From Tepidanaerobacter sp. DTU063 (GTDB lineage Bacteria > Bacillota > Thermosediminibacteria > Thermosediminibacterales > Tepidanaerobacteraceae), in assembly GCA_001512695.1 (NCBI GenBank), contig LFSJ01000064.1, positions 1 through 64,000 on the forward strand: 64,000 nt of DNA. The letters run 5' to 3'. Below the pieces are notes generated by a model, which did no database searches, was not told where the DNA came from, and was given only the letters and a program-made list of their open reading frames with translations. The position numbers were made by a program, and so were the translations under genes. This document shows, one piece after another, positions 42,739 through 51,447 of this stretch (positions within the stretch are counted from its first letter, which is position 1; each line of letters opens with the position of its first letter).

Positions 42739-43828
42739 TATTTTTCACCTCCCTGTTGTGGCATAGCATATCAACAAAAGCTTCTAAGCGAGTCCTGAAA
42801 CCGGTCTCGGCAGAGTGTTCGTCTAAGACAATCGTCATCACAGGTATATGATGTTCCTGATTTATGCGGGGTATGGCACTTTTTGCCACGATTTCTGGCA
42901 TGCATGTAAATGGCAATAAGTGAATAACACCGTCAAAGCCCATTTTAGAAAAGTTTATTATTTGTGCTACTGACTCCTGACCGTGGCCACCTACAAAGCA
43001 ATTTATATAAGGCTCTGCCAATTTAAGCATAATATTGTGGTCTTGGGACCTTATAAAGGACGGTAAAAGGTTTTCCCGAACCCAATCTGTGATGTATATA
43101 TTTCTGTACACCTCTACTCCTAATTCTCCCAACTGTTTTTCAATATTTAAATTTACAAAGGGCTCAAGAACCGTGTAGATTTCCCCTACTATTCCCACTT
43201 TTACCGGAGTTAGGTTTTTAATAACACTTATATTTGAGAAAACATCATGTATTTGAGTTTCAAGCAGTGCTAGCTCTTTTTCACATTTTGCATTTAGTAT
43301 TTCCTTGACAAGAGAATTATAAACTTTTTCAGTTTGCCCCTTGCATCTTTCTCTAGGCCTATATTTAAACAATTGCTTTTCTATTTCGTCAAGCAGCAGG
43401 GCTTTTTTCCACCCAATTCGTATGGCTTTGATAAGATCCTTTACACCGTTATTGTTTCTATTGGTGATCAATCTAATTTTATTAAGCAAATCAATAAAAT
43501 TGCCCTGGGGAGGTTCTAAAATAATCATTTCAAAATTAAAACCTAGGTCTTTTAAAATTTCCTTTTGCACCTCTCCGTAGTATCCAAATCTACATGGGCC
43601 AACACCGCCTGCCATCACAATTGTGTCTGCTCCTTTTTCAAGGGCTTCAATAAAATTGCCAATATTTATCTTCAAGGGCAGGCACGCAAACTCCGGAGAG
43701 TAGGCAACGCCTAATTCAAGGGTTTTTTTGCTGCAAGGAGGAGGAAGTATAACCTCACATCCCAAGCTTTCAAATATGGTTTTTAGCGGTATATATATAT
43801 TACCCATGTGCGGAAAGGTTATCTTCAA
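42716..43828 (-). CDS. Dehydratase-activase-related protein A (DUF2229/HgdB-like)
   Basis: The product (370 residues) has the text GCEVILPPPCSKKTLELG, PEFACLPLKINIG and VMAGGVGPCRFGYYG, with cysteines that could bind a cluster. A later section contains HLLPFTCMPEIVAKSAI and DEHSAETGFRTRLEAF. It is similar to the next protein and to the DUF2229 part of large activase proteins, whose chemistry is unknown. It overlaps the neighbours at both ends (23 and 29 bases), so they are translated in a coupled fashion. Confidence 0.75.
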   Translation of the reverse strand: MKITFPHMGNIYIPLKTIFESLGCEVILPPPCSKKTLELGVAYSPEFACLPLKINIGNFIEALEKGADTIVMAGGVGPCRFGYYGEVQKEILKDLGFNFEMIILEPPQGNFIDLLNKIRLITNRNNNGVKDLIKAIRIGWKKALLLDEIEKQLFKYRPRERCKGQTEKVYNSLVKEILNAKCEKELALLETQIHDVFSNISVIKNLTPVKVGIVGEIYTVLEPFVNLNIEKQLGELGVEVYRNIYITDWVRENLLPSFIRSQDHNIMLKLAEPYINCFVGGHGQESVAQIINFSKMGFDGVIHLLPFTCMPEIVAKSAIPRINQEHHIPVMTIVLDEHSAETGFRTRLEAFVDMLCHNREVKNNAVLSGN

Positions 43829-44804
43829 GGTATTTCCTTCCTTCCAAAACGTCTAAAAATGCCTCAATTCTTGTGTTGAAACCGGATTCCCCAGCATGTT
43901 CATCTAAATTTAAATACAAAATAGGAACCTTGTATTGTTTTTTTGTCTTTTTTTCTAATATTTCTCCTACCAGGGAATCCGGTCCACAGCCAAACGATGC
44001 CACGTGGATAACACCGTCTACTTTACTGTTTTCCAAATAATAAAAAGCTGTCCCAAGTGTCTTTTCCCCTAATGTCCAAAACATATCCTTTGATAGCTGT
44101 TTACTACCTATCGTTATATATTTTTTTTCAACCATCTCGGTCGTTATAAGATCTATTTTATTTTTGCGTAATTTCCTAATGAGACCCATACTTATATAAT
44201 CGTCATATATATTGTAATTATGCCCCAACAAAAGTACTTTTATATTGTTTGTGTGTTTTTTTAATAGTTGACTTTCTAGAATGAAATTTTGTTTTTTGTC
44301 AAAAAGCTCTTGAGGAGTTGCCAACTTTTTAATCAATAAGTCTTCAAATTTCATCTGAGCTTTTATTGCTTTGTAATAGGCTAATAATATTCGACTTCGG
44401 TTTATTTTTAAAATTTTACCTAAATTTAAAACATGATTTAACATATTGTATTTACCTTTATAAAGATTCAACTCCGTATCTAAAACCCGAGAAATGTCCG
44501 GTATGCTGTTTCTTATCATGTCGGGAAGGCCCAAAAACTTGGGACAAATATATTTCCTAGGCTCTATGCTAATAACTCTTGGCACAAAAATCATGTCAAC
44601 TTTATCCTTCAAGACAGCAATGTGGCCATGATATACTTTAATCGGCAAGCAGGCATCATCCACACAAAGCTTTGTACCTTGCTCAAGAATCTCTTTATTT
44701 GTAGGTGGAGATAGAACCACCTCAAATCTCAAAACCTCAAAAAGAGTTTTCCAAAATGGAAAATATTGATAATAAAACAAGGCTCTCGGAATACCTATGC
44801 GCAA
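43800..44804 (-). CDS. Dehydratase-activase-related protein B (DUF2229-like)
   Basis: A 334-residue protein, the first gene of the three-gene operon. It has GIPRALFYYQYFPFWKTLFE, DACLPIKVYHGH, ASFGCGPDSL and LDEHAGESGFNTRIEAFLD, and is clearly related to protein A. In the known family of large proteins, such parts are fused with the activase domain; here they are three polypeptides. The reaction is unknown. It lies 20 bases after a small membrane protein gene of the spoVA cluster. Confidence 0.75.
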   Translation of the reverse strand: MRIGIPRALFYYQYFPFWKTLFEVLRFEVVLSPPTNKEILEQGTKLCVDDACLPIKVYHGHIAVLKDKVDMIFVPRVISIEPRKYICPKFLGLPDMIRNSIPDISRVLDTELNLYKGKYNMLNHVLNLGKILKINRSRILLAYYKAIKAQMKFEDLLIKKLATPQELFDKKQNFILESQLLKKHTNNIKVLLLGHNYNIYDDYISMGLIRKLRKNKIDLITTEMVEKKYITIGSKQLSKDMFWTLGEKTLGTAFYYLENSKVDGVIHVASFGCGPDSLVGEILEKKTKKQYKVPILYLNLDEHAGESGFNTRIEAFLDVLEGRKYLEDNLSAHG

Positions 44805-44824
44805 ATTATTTCCCCCTGAACGCT

Positions 44825-45205
44825 TTAGCTTTGTCTGTTAATCAGCAAAAATATAATCAAAATGCGGCATAAGGCCGTTTTTATCATTAGAACAGGCAAA
44901 GGTCTTTTATACGTCGATATGGGATTTATCAAGTCGATCCACGGGATTTTATCTTTCTTGTGAAGGCCTAGACCCAATAACAAAAAAAACAAGGGGCCTA
45001 GCAACATAATTAGAATGTTGTCAGGGAAAATAGTTATTGTGGTAAAAATTCCCCCGGCAATAACTTCTGTAATTCGTGACTCAAGAACCATAGAAATTAA
45101 AAGGGTAAAAGTCGACTCAAAGAAACTTAATAGCAATACCACAAACCAATATCTGATGCTCACGATTATTACAGTTAGAAGAACACCTATTAAATCAACA
45201 AACAT
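44825..45205 (-). CDS. Small membrane protein downstream of spoVAE
   Basis: The 126-residue protein has three or four membrane spans (FVDLIGVLLTVIIVSIRYWF, LLGPLFFLLLGLGL and a last one near the C-terminus) and a short basic tail. I do not recognise the family. It follows spoVAE by ten bases on the same strand, so it may be produced in the forespore. SD GGGAG lies before ATG 45205. Confidence 0.6.
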   Translation of the reverse strand: MFVDLIGVLLTVIIVSIRYWFVVLLLSFFESTFTLLISMVLESRITEVIAGGIFTTITIFPDNILIMLLGPLFFLLLGLGLHKKDKIPWIDLINPISTYKRPLPVLMIKTALCRILIIFLLINRQS

Positions 45206-45215
45206 CCTTATCTCC

Positions 45216-45569
45216 CTATTTAGACTTGGGGTTGAAAAGTAATGCCATCAAAAATCCAAAAACTATTGCCGCTGTAATTCCTCCTGCAGCAGACTTCAGG
45301 GCTCCGGTAAATACTCCAAGGAGTCCATATTGATCTACTTCTTGAATAACTCCAGTTACGAGATTGTGACCGAACCCTGTAATCGGTATTGTTGCCCCGG
45401 CCTTCCCGACATCAACTAAATGTTGGTACAGGCCTAAACCGCTGAGGATGGCGCCCAATGTTACAAAGATGACAAGTATATGTGCCGGGAAAAGCTTTGT
45501 CGTATCCATCAGTATTTGACCTATTAAACATATAAATCCTCCAACAATAAATGCCATTACAAAATCCAT
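45216..45569 (-). CDS. spoVAE: Stage V sporulation protein AE
   Basis: The 117-residue SpoVAE (SpoVAEb) has three membrane spans and the typical AGATIPITGFGHNLVTGVI segment. SpoVA proteins form the channel for dipicolinic acid in the inner spore membrane. The order is spoVAC, spoVAD, spoVAE, as in Clostridia, where the AA/AB genes are absent. Confidence 0.93.
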   Translation of the reverse strand: MDFVMAFIVGGFICLIGQILMDTTKLFPAHILVIFVTLGAILSGLGLYQHLVDVGKAGATIPITGFGHNLVTGVIQEVDQYGLLGVFTGALKSAAGGITAAIVFGFLMALLFNPKSK

Positions 45570-45584
45570 TGATATCTCCCGTAC

Positions 45585-46589
45585 TCACAGATTTTCTAAA
45601 GCAATTGCATGGGCAATACAGGGTATGGTCTCTCCCTGCTGACTGCTGGTGGTGCTGAGCAAGGCACCGGTAGCGACTAACAGCACCCTGTTGTATTTTC
45701 CTCTTATCATTTCTTTATATACATAACCGCACGTGACTACAGCGGCACAGGCACAGCCGCTTGCTCCCGCATGGACATCCTGCTCTGGGTAAAATATCAA
45801 AACTCCACAATCGGTGTACTTATTTGATATGTCGTAGCCCTTTTGCCTTAAAAGTTCTTCTGCTATGTCCTTGCCTATGCTTCCTAAGTCACCTGTCAAA
45901 ATTAAATCATAATCGTCAGGTGTCTTACCTGTATCTTCAAAATGCCTCACTATAGTATCGACAGCCGCAGGTGCCATTGCAGTGCCCATATCATTCGGAT
46001 CAGCCTCGCCCATATCTATTACTTTACCGACAGTTGCCCGAGTGATCCTGGGATTATGTGCTTTTGCTGATAAAACCATTGCTCCTGCTCCTGTGACCGT
46101 CCACTGAGATGTTGGCTTTCTTTGATTCCCCAACTCTAAGGGAAATCTAAATTGTCGTTCCGCAGTGCAAAAATGACTGGATACTGCTGCCACAACATTT
46201 TCGCCGAAATCTCCGTCTATGATCATAGCGCCTATTATTGCTCCCTGAGCAATTGTGGAACAAGCGCCGTAAATGCCCAAAAAGGGCAAGCCCAGTTCAC
46301 GAGCAGCAAAGCCTGCTGAAATGATCTGGTTTAATAAATCTCCTGCTATGAAATAATCTATTTTAGCTGTAGGCACTTTGCTGTTTTTAATAGCCATTTC
46401 AACTGACTCTTTTAAGATTTTTGTCTCTGCTTTTTCCCAACTCCTTTCTTGATAGATACTGTCTTTTAAAATCAAATCGTAATAATCTTTGAAGCGGCCC
46501 TGACCTTCTTTGGGCCCGACTATAGTTGCAGTTCCTATGATAGAAGGAGCTTTTTCAAATTGTACTGTTTGTCTGCCAAGCTTTTTCAT
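45585..46589 (-). CDS. spoVAD: Stage V sporulation protein AD
   Basis: This 334-residue protein has the thiolase-like fold of SpoVAD, with text such as GIYGACSTIAQGAIIGAM (equivalent cysteine position), AVSSHFCTAERQFRFPLE and HAGASGCACAAVV. In B. subtilis SpoVAD binds dipicolinic acid directly. It is between spoVAC and spoVAE. Confidence 0.95.
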   Translation of the reverse strand: MKKLGRQTVQFEKAPSIIGTATIVGPKEGQGRFKDYYDLILKDSIYQERSWEKAETKILKESVEMAIKNSKVPTAKIDYFIAGDLLNQIISAGFAARELGLPFLGIYGACSTIAQGAIIGAMIIDGDFGENVVAAVSSHFCTAERQFRFPLELGNQRKPTSQWTVTGAGAMVLSAKAHNPRITRATVGKVIDMGEADPNDMGTAMAPAAVDTIVRHFEDTGKTPDDYDLILTGDLGSIGKDIAEELLRQKGYDISNKYTDCGVLIFYPEQDVHAGASGCACAAVVTCGYVYKEMIRGKYNRVLLVATGALLSTTSSQQGETIPCIAHAIALENL

Positions 46590-46626
46590 GCTTCGAATCT
46601 TCCTTTTAGATGCTAAAGTGCATACA

Positions 46627-47079
46627 CTATAACATGTGTAATAAATAGTATATTAAACCTATTATGGTTGCGGATGTAATACCGTACACGAGTACAGGCC
46701 CCGCTACAACAAACATTTTTGCTGCAACACCGAATACATAGCCTTCTCTCTTAAATTCCATGGCAGGAGAAACAATGGAGTTAGCAAAGCCGGTAATTGG
46801 AACTATGGAACCTGCACCGGCATATTTGCCTAATTTATCATAAACTCCAGTCCCCGTTAAAAAAGCTCCAAAAAAAATCATTATGATTGAGGTTGGTCCT
46901 GCAGCCTGACTAGGCGTAAGCCCTTTGGCAATGAAAAAACTCAAAAAAACTTGACCAATTACACAGATTGTTCCTCCCACGACAAATGCCATGGTCATGT
47001 TTTTTAACAGGGGCGGCTTTGGCCTTTTGCTTTTTGAAAACTTCTTATAATCTTGTTGCTCCTTTGTAAGAACTGGCAT
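46627..47079 (-). CDS. spoVAC: Stage V sporulation protein AC
   Basis: This 150-residue membrane protein has four spans and motif GAGSIVPITGFANSIVSPAM (family hallmark, like the one in spoVAE). SpoVAC acts as a mechanosensitive part of the dipicolinate channel. First gene of the spoVA set; no clear sigma-G promoter was found upstream. Confidence 0.94.
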   Translation of the reverse strand: MPVLTKEQQDYKKFSKSKRPKPPLLKNMTMAFVVGGTICVIGQVFLSFFIAKGLTPSQAAGPTSIIMIFFGAFLTGTGVYDKLGKYAGAGSIVPITGFANSIVSPAMEFKREGYVFGVAAKMFVVAGPVLVYGITSATIIGLIYYLLHML

Positions 47080-47106
47080 TGAATCACCCTGCTACATTAA
47101 ATTAGT

Positions 47107-47134
47107 TTAAAACGAGCACCGTCTGTGCCCGTTT
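47107..47134 (-). terminator. Terminator of dodecin gene
   Basis: AACGAGCAC (47111-47119), loop CGTCT, GTGCCCGTT (47125-47133) with one mismatch and T-run on the minus strand. Confidence 0.75.
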
Positions 47135-47136
47135 TG

Positions 47137-47343
47137 CTAGCTTGTGCCATCAACCTTGAAGGCTATCTTTACATTTGCCTTGTATTCTACGATATTTCCA
47201 TCCTTGACATTGGCTGTATTGTTTAAAACCTCAACGCCGGTTATGTTTCTTATTGTCTTGCTGGCGTCCTTTACTGCATTTTGTACTGCTTCTTGCCAAC
47301 CACTTTTCGATTCTCCCACTAATTCTATAACCTTTACCGTCAT
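47137..47343 (-). CDS. Dodecin (flavin-binding small protein)
   Basis: The product (68 residues) begins MTVKVIELVGESKSGWQEAV and continues with KTIRNITGVEVLNN, the typical dodecin pattern of one helix on a three-stranded sheet. Twelve copies make a hollow sphere that stores flavins or CoA. It is monocistronic, between spoVAC and a small membrane gene. Confidence 0.92.
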   Translation of the reverse strand: MTVKVIELVGESKSGWQEAVQNAVKDASKTIRNITGVEVLNNTANVKDGNIVEYKANVKIAFKVDGTS

Positions 47344-47385
47344 ATGATGTCCCCCTACTCCATACTTATTGTTCTATAAATTATT

Positions 47386-47541
47386 CTATCCAATAACAGA
47401 ACATTTATTCTGTTGTAGAAGCACTAGCTTTGCGCTTTTTGGTATTCTGTTATTCATAGTGTTCTTGTAGAAAAAAGCTCCTACAGCGACCATAAAAAGC
47501 AATGCAATTATTACAATCAGTTTTCTCTTGATATTAATCAC
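47386..47541 (-). CDS. Small single-span membrane protein
   Basis: A 51-residue protein starting at GTG 47541 with SD GGGAGG eight bases upstream. After a basic N-terminus (INIKRK) comes a hydrophobic helix (LIVIIALLFMVAVGAFF), then a basic and polar tail. I do not recognise it. It follows the sigF terminator and precedes dodecin, so it may be a stand-alone gene. A conserved SD and short frame favour a real gene over chance. Confidence 0.5.
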   Translation of the reverse strand: MINIKRKLIVIIALLFMVAVGAFFYKNTMNNRIPKSAKLVLLQQNKCSVIG

Positions 47542-47599
47542 CAGGATTACCTCCCAATGAATATTATTGTTATATTAGCAATCTTTTATACCTGTACAA

Positions 47600-47623
47600 A
47601 TAAAAAAAGCCTAATCTAGGCTT
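47600..47623 (-). terminator. Terminator of spoIIA operon
   Basis: AAGCCTA (47607-47613), loop ATC, TAGGCTT (47617-47623), with T-run on the minus strand; the stem overlaps the sigF stop codon. Confidence 0.85.
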
Positions 47624-48344
47624 GAGACAATAAGTCCTTCACTTTGACAAGTATCTTTCTTTCCAATCTTGATACCTGCACCTGAGTCATGTTTAAAATT
47701 TTAGCGACCTCTACTTGTGTCATGTCTTTAAAATATCTAAGGATTATAATTCTACGCTCGTTTTTATTAAGTTTTGACAGAGCTTCTTTCAACGCTATTC
47801 TGTCAAACAAAATGTTTTGCCCCTGTTCCTTTTCATCAATTTGGTCGATTAAATAAATAGGGGAACCATCATCTTGATACATCACTTCATTTAAAGAAAG
47901 TAGCGATTGAGATGCTTCCATGGCCATTATAAGTTCTTCCACAGGAACACCCATTTCAGCGGAAAGCTCTTTTATCGTAGGTTCCCTTTCCAACGTATTC
48001 GTAAGCTCTTCCTTCGTTTTTTGAATTTTATAAGCAAGCTCTTTCAAAGAACGAGCTACTCGTACGGGGGCATCATCGCGTATGTACCTTCGAATTTCAC
48101 CCATTATCATAGGGACAGCATAAGTCGAAAATTTGACATCATATGAGAAATCAAATTTTTCAATTGCCTTGAGCAAGCCGATACTGCCAACTTGAAATAA
48201 ATCCTCCAGCTCATAGCCTCTGTTATTGAATTTCTTTACTATGCTCCAAACCAAACCCAGGTTAAGGGACACCAGCTTATCTTTTGCCTCTTTGTCACCC
48301 CTTTTTGCCTTTTTTAAAAGCTCAATTGTATTTTCAAAGCCCAT
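47616..48344 (-). CDS. sigF: RNA polymerase sigma factor SigF
   Basis: The protein (242 residues) contains region 2 (GLVWSIVKKFNNRGYELEDL, FQVGSIGLLKAIEKFDFSYD) and region 4 helix-turn-helix (MTQVEVAKILNMTQVQVSRL). SigF directs early forespore transcription. It is last in the spoIIAA-spoIIAB-sigF operon and is inhibited by SpoIIAB until SpoIIAA releases it. Confidence 0.95.
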   Translation of the reverse strand: MGFENTIELLKKAKRGDKEAKDKLVSLNLGLVWSIVKKFNNRGYELEDLFQVGSIGLLKAIEKFDFSYDVKFSTYAVPMIMGEIRRYIRDDAPVRVARSLKELAYKIQKTKEELTNTLEREPTIKELSAEMGVPVEELIMAMEASQSLLSLNEVMYQDDGSPIYLIDQIDEKEQGQNILFDRIALKEALSKLNKNERRIIILRYFKDMTQVEVAKILNMTQVQVSRLERKILVKVKDLLSQA

Positions 48345-48349
48345 GAGTT

Positions 48350-48793
48350 TTACCTCGCCGTGTCCATGCCTTTATTAATGTTTTTGACCATCGTAACAAT
48401 CGTTCCCTCACCCGGAGCAGACTCAACCCTTAATTCATCCATAAAGTCTTCCATTATTGTAAAACCCATTCCGGACCTTTCTTGTTCTGGCTTTGAGGTC
48501 CACAGTGGTTGACGCGCCTTTTCTATATCTTCAATGCCTTTTCCCCAATCCTGAACTGTTATGACGATTCTATCTTCGTACAATTTTGAACTAATTCTTA
48601 TAATGCCGCTTGTATCTTCATAGCCATGAATTATAGAATTTGTTACAGCTTCAGAAACCGCTGTTTTTATATCCGCCAGTTCATCTAAAGTTAGATCAAG
48701 CTGTGATGCGAAGGCTGCTACCACAACCCTAGCAAAGGACTCATTTTCGGACTTGCTTACAAAATCCAGTTGCATCTCATTTAAAGCTGTCAC
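48350..48793 (-). CDS. spoIIAB: Anti-sigma F factor SpoIIAB
   Basis: The 147-residue GHKL-fold serine kinase has the motifs [16 protein letters not shown] (N box), [10 protein letters not shown] (G1) and [12 protein letters not shown] (G2). It binds SigF and phosphorylates SpoIIAA. It is six bases from sigF. Confidence 0.97.
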   Translation of the reverse strand: MTALNEMQLDFVSKSENESFARVVVAAFASQLDLTLDELADIKTAVSEAVTNSIIHGYEDTSGIIRISSKLYEDRIVITVQDWGKGIEDIEKARQPLWTSKPEQERSGMGFTIMEDFMDELRVESAPGEGTIVTMVKNINKGMDTAR

Positions 48794-48804
48794 AATATCA
48801 CCCC

Positions 48805-49143
48805 TTATAATTTGTCTATAGCCTCTCTTTCATTGTTAAAACAACTGACAAGAGTAAAAAGACCGGACATTTGAAAAATCCTTTTTATTTTTGGAGTAAT
48901 GTTTACAACTCCAATTCTCCCTCCAATTTTTTGAAGTTTTCTATAACGACCAATAATCATACCTACGCCGGAGCTGTCCATAAAAGTAACATCTTTAAAA
49001 TTAAACAGGATTTTTATTAGCTTATGCTTTTCTATGTAATTATCTACATCTTCTTTAATCACAAGTGTTGCGTGATGATCTATTTCTCCTTTTAAATTAA
49101 CTTTTATTATATCTCGATTTAAAATCTCAATATTTACATCCAT
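48805..49143 (-). CDS. spoIIAA: Anti-sigma F factor antagonist SpoIIAA
   Basis: This 112-residue STAS protein has the conserved [15 protein letters not shown], which contains the phosphorylated serine (FMDSSG). When dephosphorylated by SpoIIE, it frees SigF from SpoIIAB. It is the first gene of the operon. The upstream sigma-H promoter sits 25-50 bases before the start. Confidence 0.97.
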   Translation of the reverse strand: MDVNIEILNRDIIKVNLKGEIDHHATLVIKEDVDNYIEKHKLIKILFNFKDVTFMDSSGVGMIIGRYRKLQKIGGRIGVVNITPKIKRIFQMSGLFTLVSCFNNEREAIDKL

Positions 49144-49167
49144 GTTCCACCCCCCTTGTCTATTAAA

Positions 49168-49197
49168 ATAATTCGATGAACAGGAGTAATATCCTGC
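49168..49197 (-). promoter_or_regulatory. Sigma-H promoter of spoIIA operon
   Basis: On the minus strand AGGATAT (49189-49195), an 11-base spacer, then ATCGAATT (about 49170-49177). This fits the sigma-H consensus RnAGGAwWW/RnnGAATWW. It drives spoIIAA-AB-sigF at the onset of sporulation. Confidence 0.7.
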
Positions 49198-49233
49198 TAA
49201 TTAGTTCCATATTTTACATATTCTTCTTAACCT

Positions 49234-49264
49234 AAAAAAGACTTCCCAGCTAAGGAAGTCTTTT
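49234..49264 (-). terminator. Terminator after dacF
   Basis: AAGACTTCC (49238-49246), seven-base loop, GGAAGTCTT (49254-49262), T-run on the minus strand. It separates dacF from the spoIIA operon, so in this organism the two are not strictly one transcript. Confidence 0.9.
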
Positions 49265-49297
49265 ATGCCACCATGACGCCCTTTATATTGAAACTCA

Positions 49298-50461
49298 TTA
49301 AAAACTCAGCCATTTACCAAATACTCTTTTTAATAGCTCTAAAAAACCTGCTTTCATTACATCTTCAGATATAACCAAATCTATTTGTTTTACGGCCTTG
49401 CCGTTTTGTTCAACCGTAAGGGTCCCCACTGCCTGATTTTTGTTTAAAGGTGCAAACAATTTTTCCGGAACATCAATTTTGGTGCTGATATGTTCTTCCC
49501 TGCCCTTTTCAATCAAAATACTGACATCTTCAGTCACTATGACATTTACTTCATTTATATGGCCTTTTTCAACCGGTATTGTTTTTTGTACCATGCCTTT
49601 TTCTACTACTTTGATCGAATCATAATGGCCGAATCCGTAATCAAGAAGCTTTACTGTATCCTCAAATCGCTGATTACTGCTTTGTGCATTTAAAACTACT
49701 GATATCAATCTAAAGTCTCCTCTTTTGGCGGTGCCGGCAAAACAATGGCCGGCTTTACTATGATAACCGGTTTTTAAGCCATCAACACCTTCGTATTTGC
49801 CCAATAGCTTATTAGTGTTTGCCAACATCGTGGCATCCCTCTTTTTATCAGTGTGTTCGAGATAATCCATCCAAATTGTTGACCATTTGAAAAACATGGG
49901 ATATTTCACTAACTCTCTGGACATCAGTGCGATGTCGTATGCCGTGGTGTAGTGCTCTGGATCCGACAATCCGTGGGGATTTGTAAAGTTACTGTTTGTC
50001 ATCCCCAATTCTTTTGCCTTGTCATTCATAAGCTTGACAAACCCTTCAACACTGCCGCCTATATACTCTGCTACTGCCGTTGATGCATCATTTGCTGAAG
50101 CTACTACAATACACTTCAGGAGGTTTTCAAGGCTTTGTTCCTCCCCCGGACCTAGAAACACCTGGCTGCCTCCAGTTTTCCATGCCCTTTCGCTTACTCT
50201 CACGATATCAGAAAGATTGACCTTTCCCGATTCAATAGCTTCAAAAGCTATGATAAGTGTCATGATCTTTGTAATACTGGCTGGTTCCATTTTTTCATGG
50301 GGATTTTTTTCAAAGAGAATCGTTCCTGTACCTGCATCCATCAAAGTAGCAGAAGATGAACTTATATCTACCAGCGTTTGGGCTACAGCTGGTTTGATTA
50401 TAAAAATCATAAGAAGAGAAATCAGTAATATTGTAACCAGCTTTTTTTTATAACCGGTCAT
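49298..50461 (-). CDS. dacF: D-alanyl-D-alanine carboxypeptidase DacF, copy 2
   Basis: The 387-residue exported PBP has a signal peptide (1-27, ending in AVAQT), then SITK (EPASITKIMTL), SAN (VASANDAST) and KTG (GLKTGYHSK). Its place upstream of spoIIAA-spoIIAB-sigF is the classical dacF position, and in B. subtilis DacF is made in the forespore for cortex modification. It is related to copy 1 at 34587-35723, so they may differ in timing. Confidence 0.93.
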   Translation of the reverse strand: MTGYKKKLVTILLISLLMIFIIKPAVAQTLVDISSSSATLMDAGTGTILFEKNPHEKMEPASITKIMTLIIAFEAIESGKVNLSDIVRVSERAWKTGGSQVFLGPGEEQSLENLLKCIVVASANDASTAVAEYIGGSVEGFVKLMNDKAKELGMTNSNFTNPHGLSDPEHYTTAYDIALMSRELVKYPMFFKWSTIWMDYLEHTDKKRDATMLANTNKLLGKYEGVDGLKTGYHSKAGHCFAGTAKRGDFRLISVVLNAQSSNQRFEDTVKLLDYGFGHYDSIKVVEKGMVQKTIPVEKGHINEVNVIVTEDVSILIEKGREEHISTKIDVPEKLFAPLNKNQAVGTLTVEQNGKAVKQIDLVISEDVMKAGFLELLKRVFGKWLSF

Positions 50462-50517
50462 TGATTATTCCTCCCTTCTTATGATAGTTTTCCATATGCA
50501 ATGAATGTTATGCACTG

Positions 50518-51405
50518 CTAGGCTCTAGGATGGGTATTATCATATATTTCCTTTATTTTGCTCCGGGTCAGATGGGTATATATCTGCGTAGTTGATATGT
50601 CTGCGTGGCCTAACATTTCCTGTACTGCCCTTAAATCTGCCCCATGTTCCAGAAGATGGGTTGCAAAAGAATGTCTGAGAGTATGGGGTGTTATTTTTTT
50701 AGAAATACCGGCTTTTTTAGAATATTTCCGTATGATCTTCCAAACACCCTGGCGACTTATAGCTGCCCCCTGTCTATTGACAAATAAGATTTTAGACTCT
50801 TTGCCACTTAGCAACTCTTTTCTTGCCCCCGAAATGTATAGTTTCAAACAATCAAGTGTAATATCTGCCACTGGAATTATTCGTTCTTTTGAGCCTTTAC
50901 CCGTACATCGAAGAAATCCCGCTTCTAAATTTACATCATCAATATGTAAAGAAGTTAATTCAGACACCCTGATACCGGTAGCATACATTAGCTCCAGTAT
51001 GCTCCTATCTCTTATTCCCAATGGATTTGTCATATTTGGCTGCGATAACAACTTTTCCACTTCTTGAACTGTCAATACTTTGGGTAATCTATGCTTCAGT
51101 TTGGGAGTATCAATGTTTTCGGTTGGATCTTCTTCGATTATACTCTCTTTAAATAAGAACTGAAAAAAAGACTTAATGGCCGCACAGGCTCTTGAAATAC
51201 TGCTGCTGGCCTTCCCGCTTTTCTGCATCTGAAGCAGATATGATATGATCGTAGTCGTACTCACAGAATTTATATTAATCGCTTTTTTTGCCCTCAAAAA
51301 GGCAATAAAACTTATCAGGTCGCGTTTATAAGCATCGATCGTATTTTTAGCAAGACCCCTTTCCACTGACAAATACTCAAGATAATTGTTTAAAAGGTCA
51401 TCCAC
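50518..51405 (-). CDS. xerD: Tyrosine recombinase XerD
   Basis: The protein has 295 residues from GTG 51405, seven bases after GGGGGG; this is the standard length. SAM-like N-terminal domain (1-90), and the catalytic residues in ATGIRVSEL (Arg), KGSKER (Lys), HTLRHSFATHLLE (His, Arg) and IYTHL (Tyr). With XerC it resolves chromosome dimers at dif. In this neighbourhood (nudF-yqxK-spoIIM-xerD) it matches the Firmicute order. Confidence 0.94.
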   Translation of the reverse strand: MDDLLNNYLEYLSVERGLAKNTIDAYKRDLISFIAFLRAKKAININSVSTTTIISYLLQMQKSGKASSSISRACAAIKSFFQFLFKESIIEEDPTENIDTPKLKHRLPKVLTVQEVEKLLSQPNMTNPLGIRDRSILELMYATGIRVSELTSLHIDDVNLEAGFLRCTGKGSKERIIPVADITLDCLKLYISGARKELLSGKESKILFVNRQGAAISRQGVWKIIRKYSKKAGISKKITPHTLRHSFATHLLEHGADLRAVQEMLGHADISTTQIYTHLTRSKIKEIYDNTHPRA

Positions 51406-51447
51406 AAGGATTCCCCCCCTTAATAATCTCAAAGCCATAATATGCCT

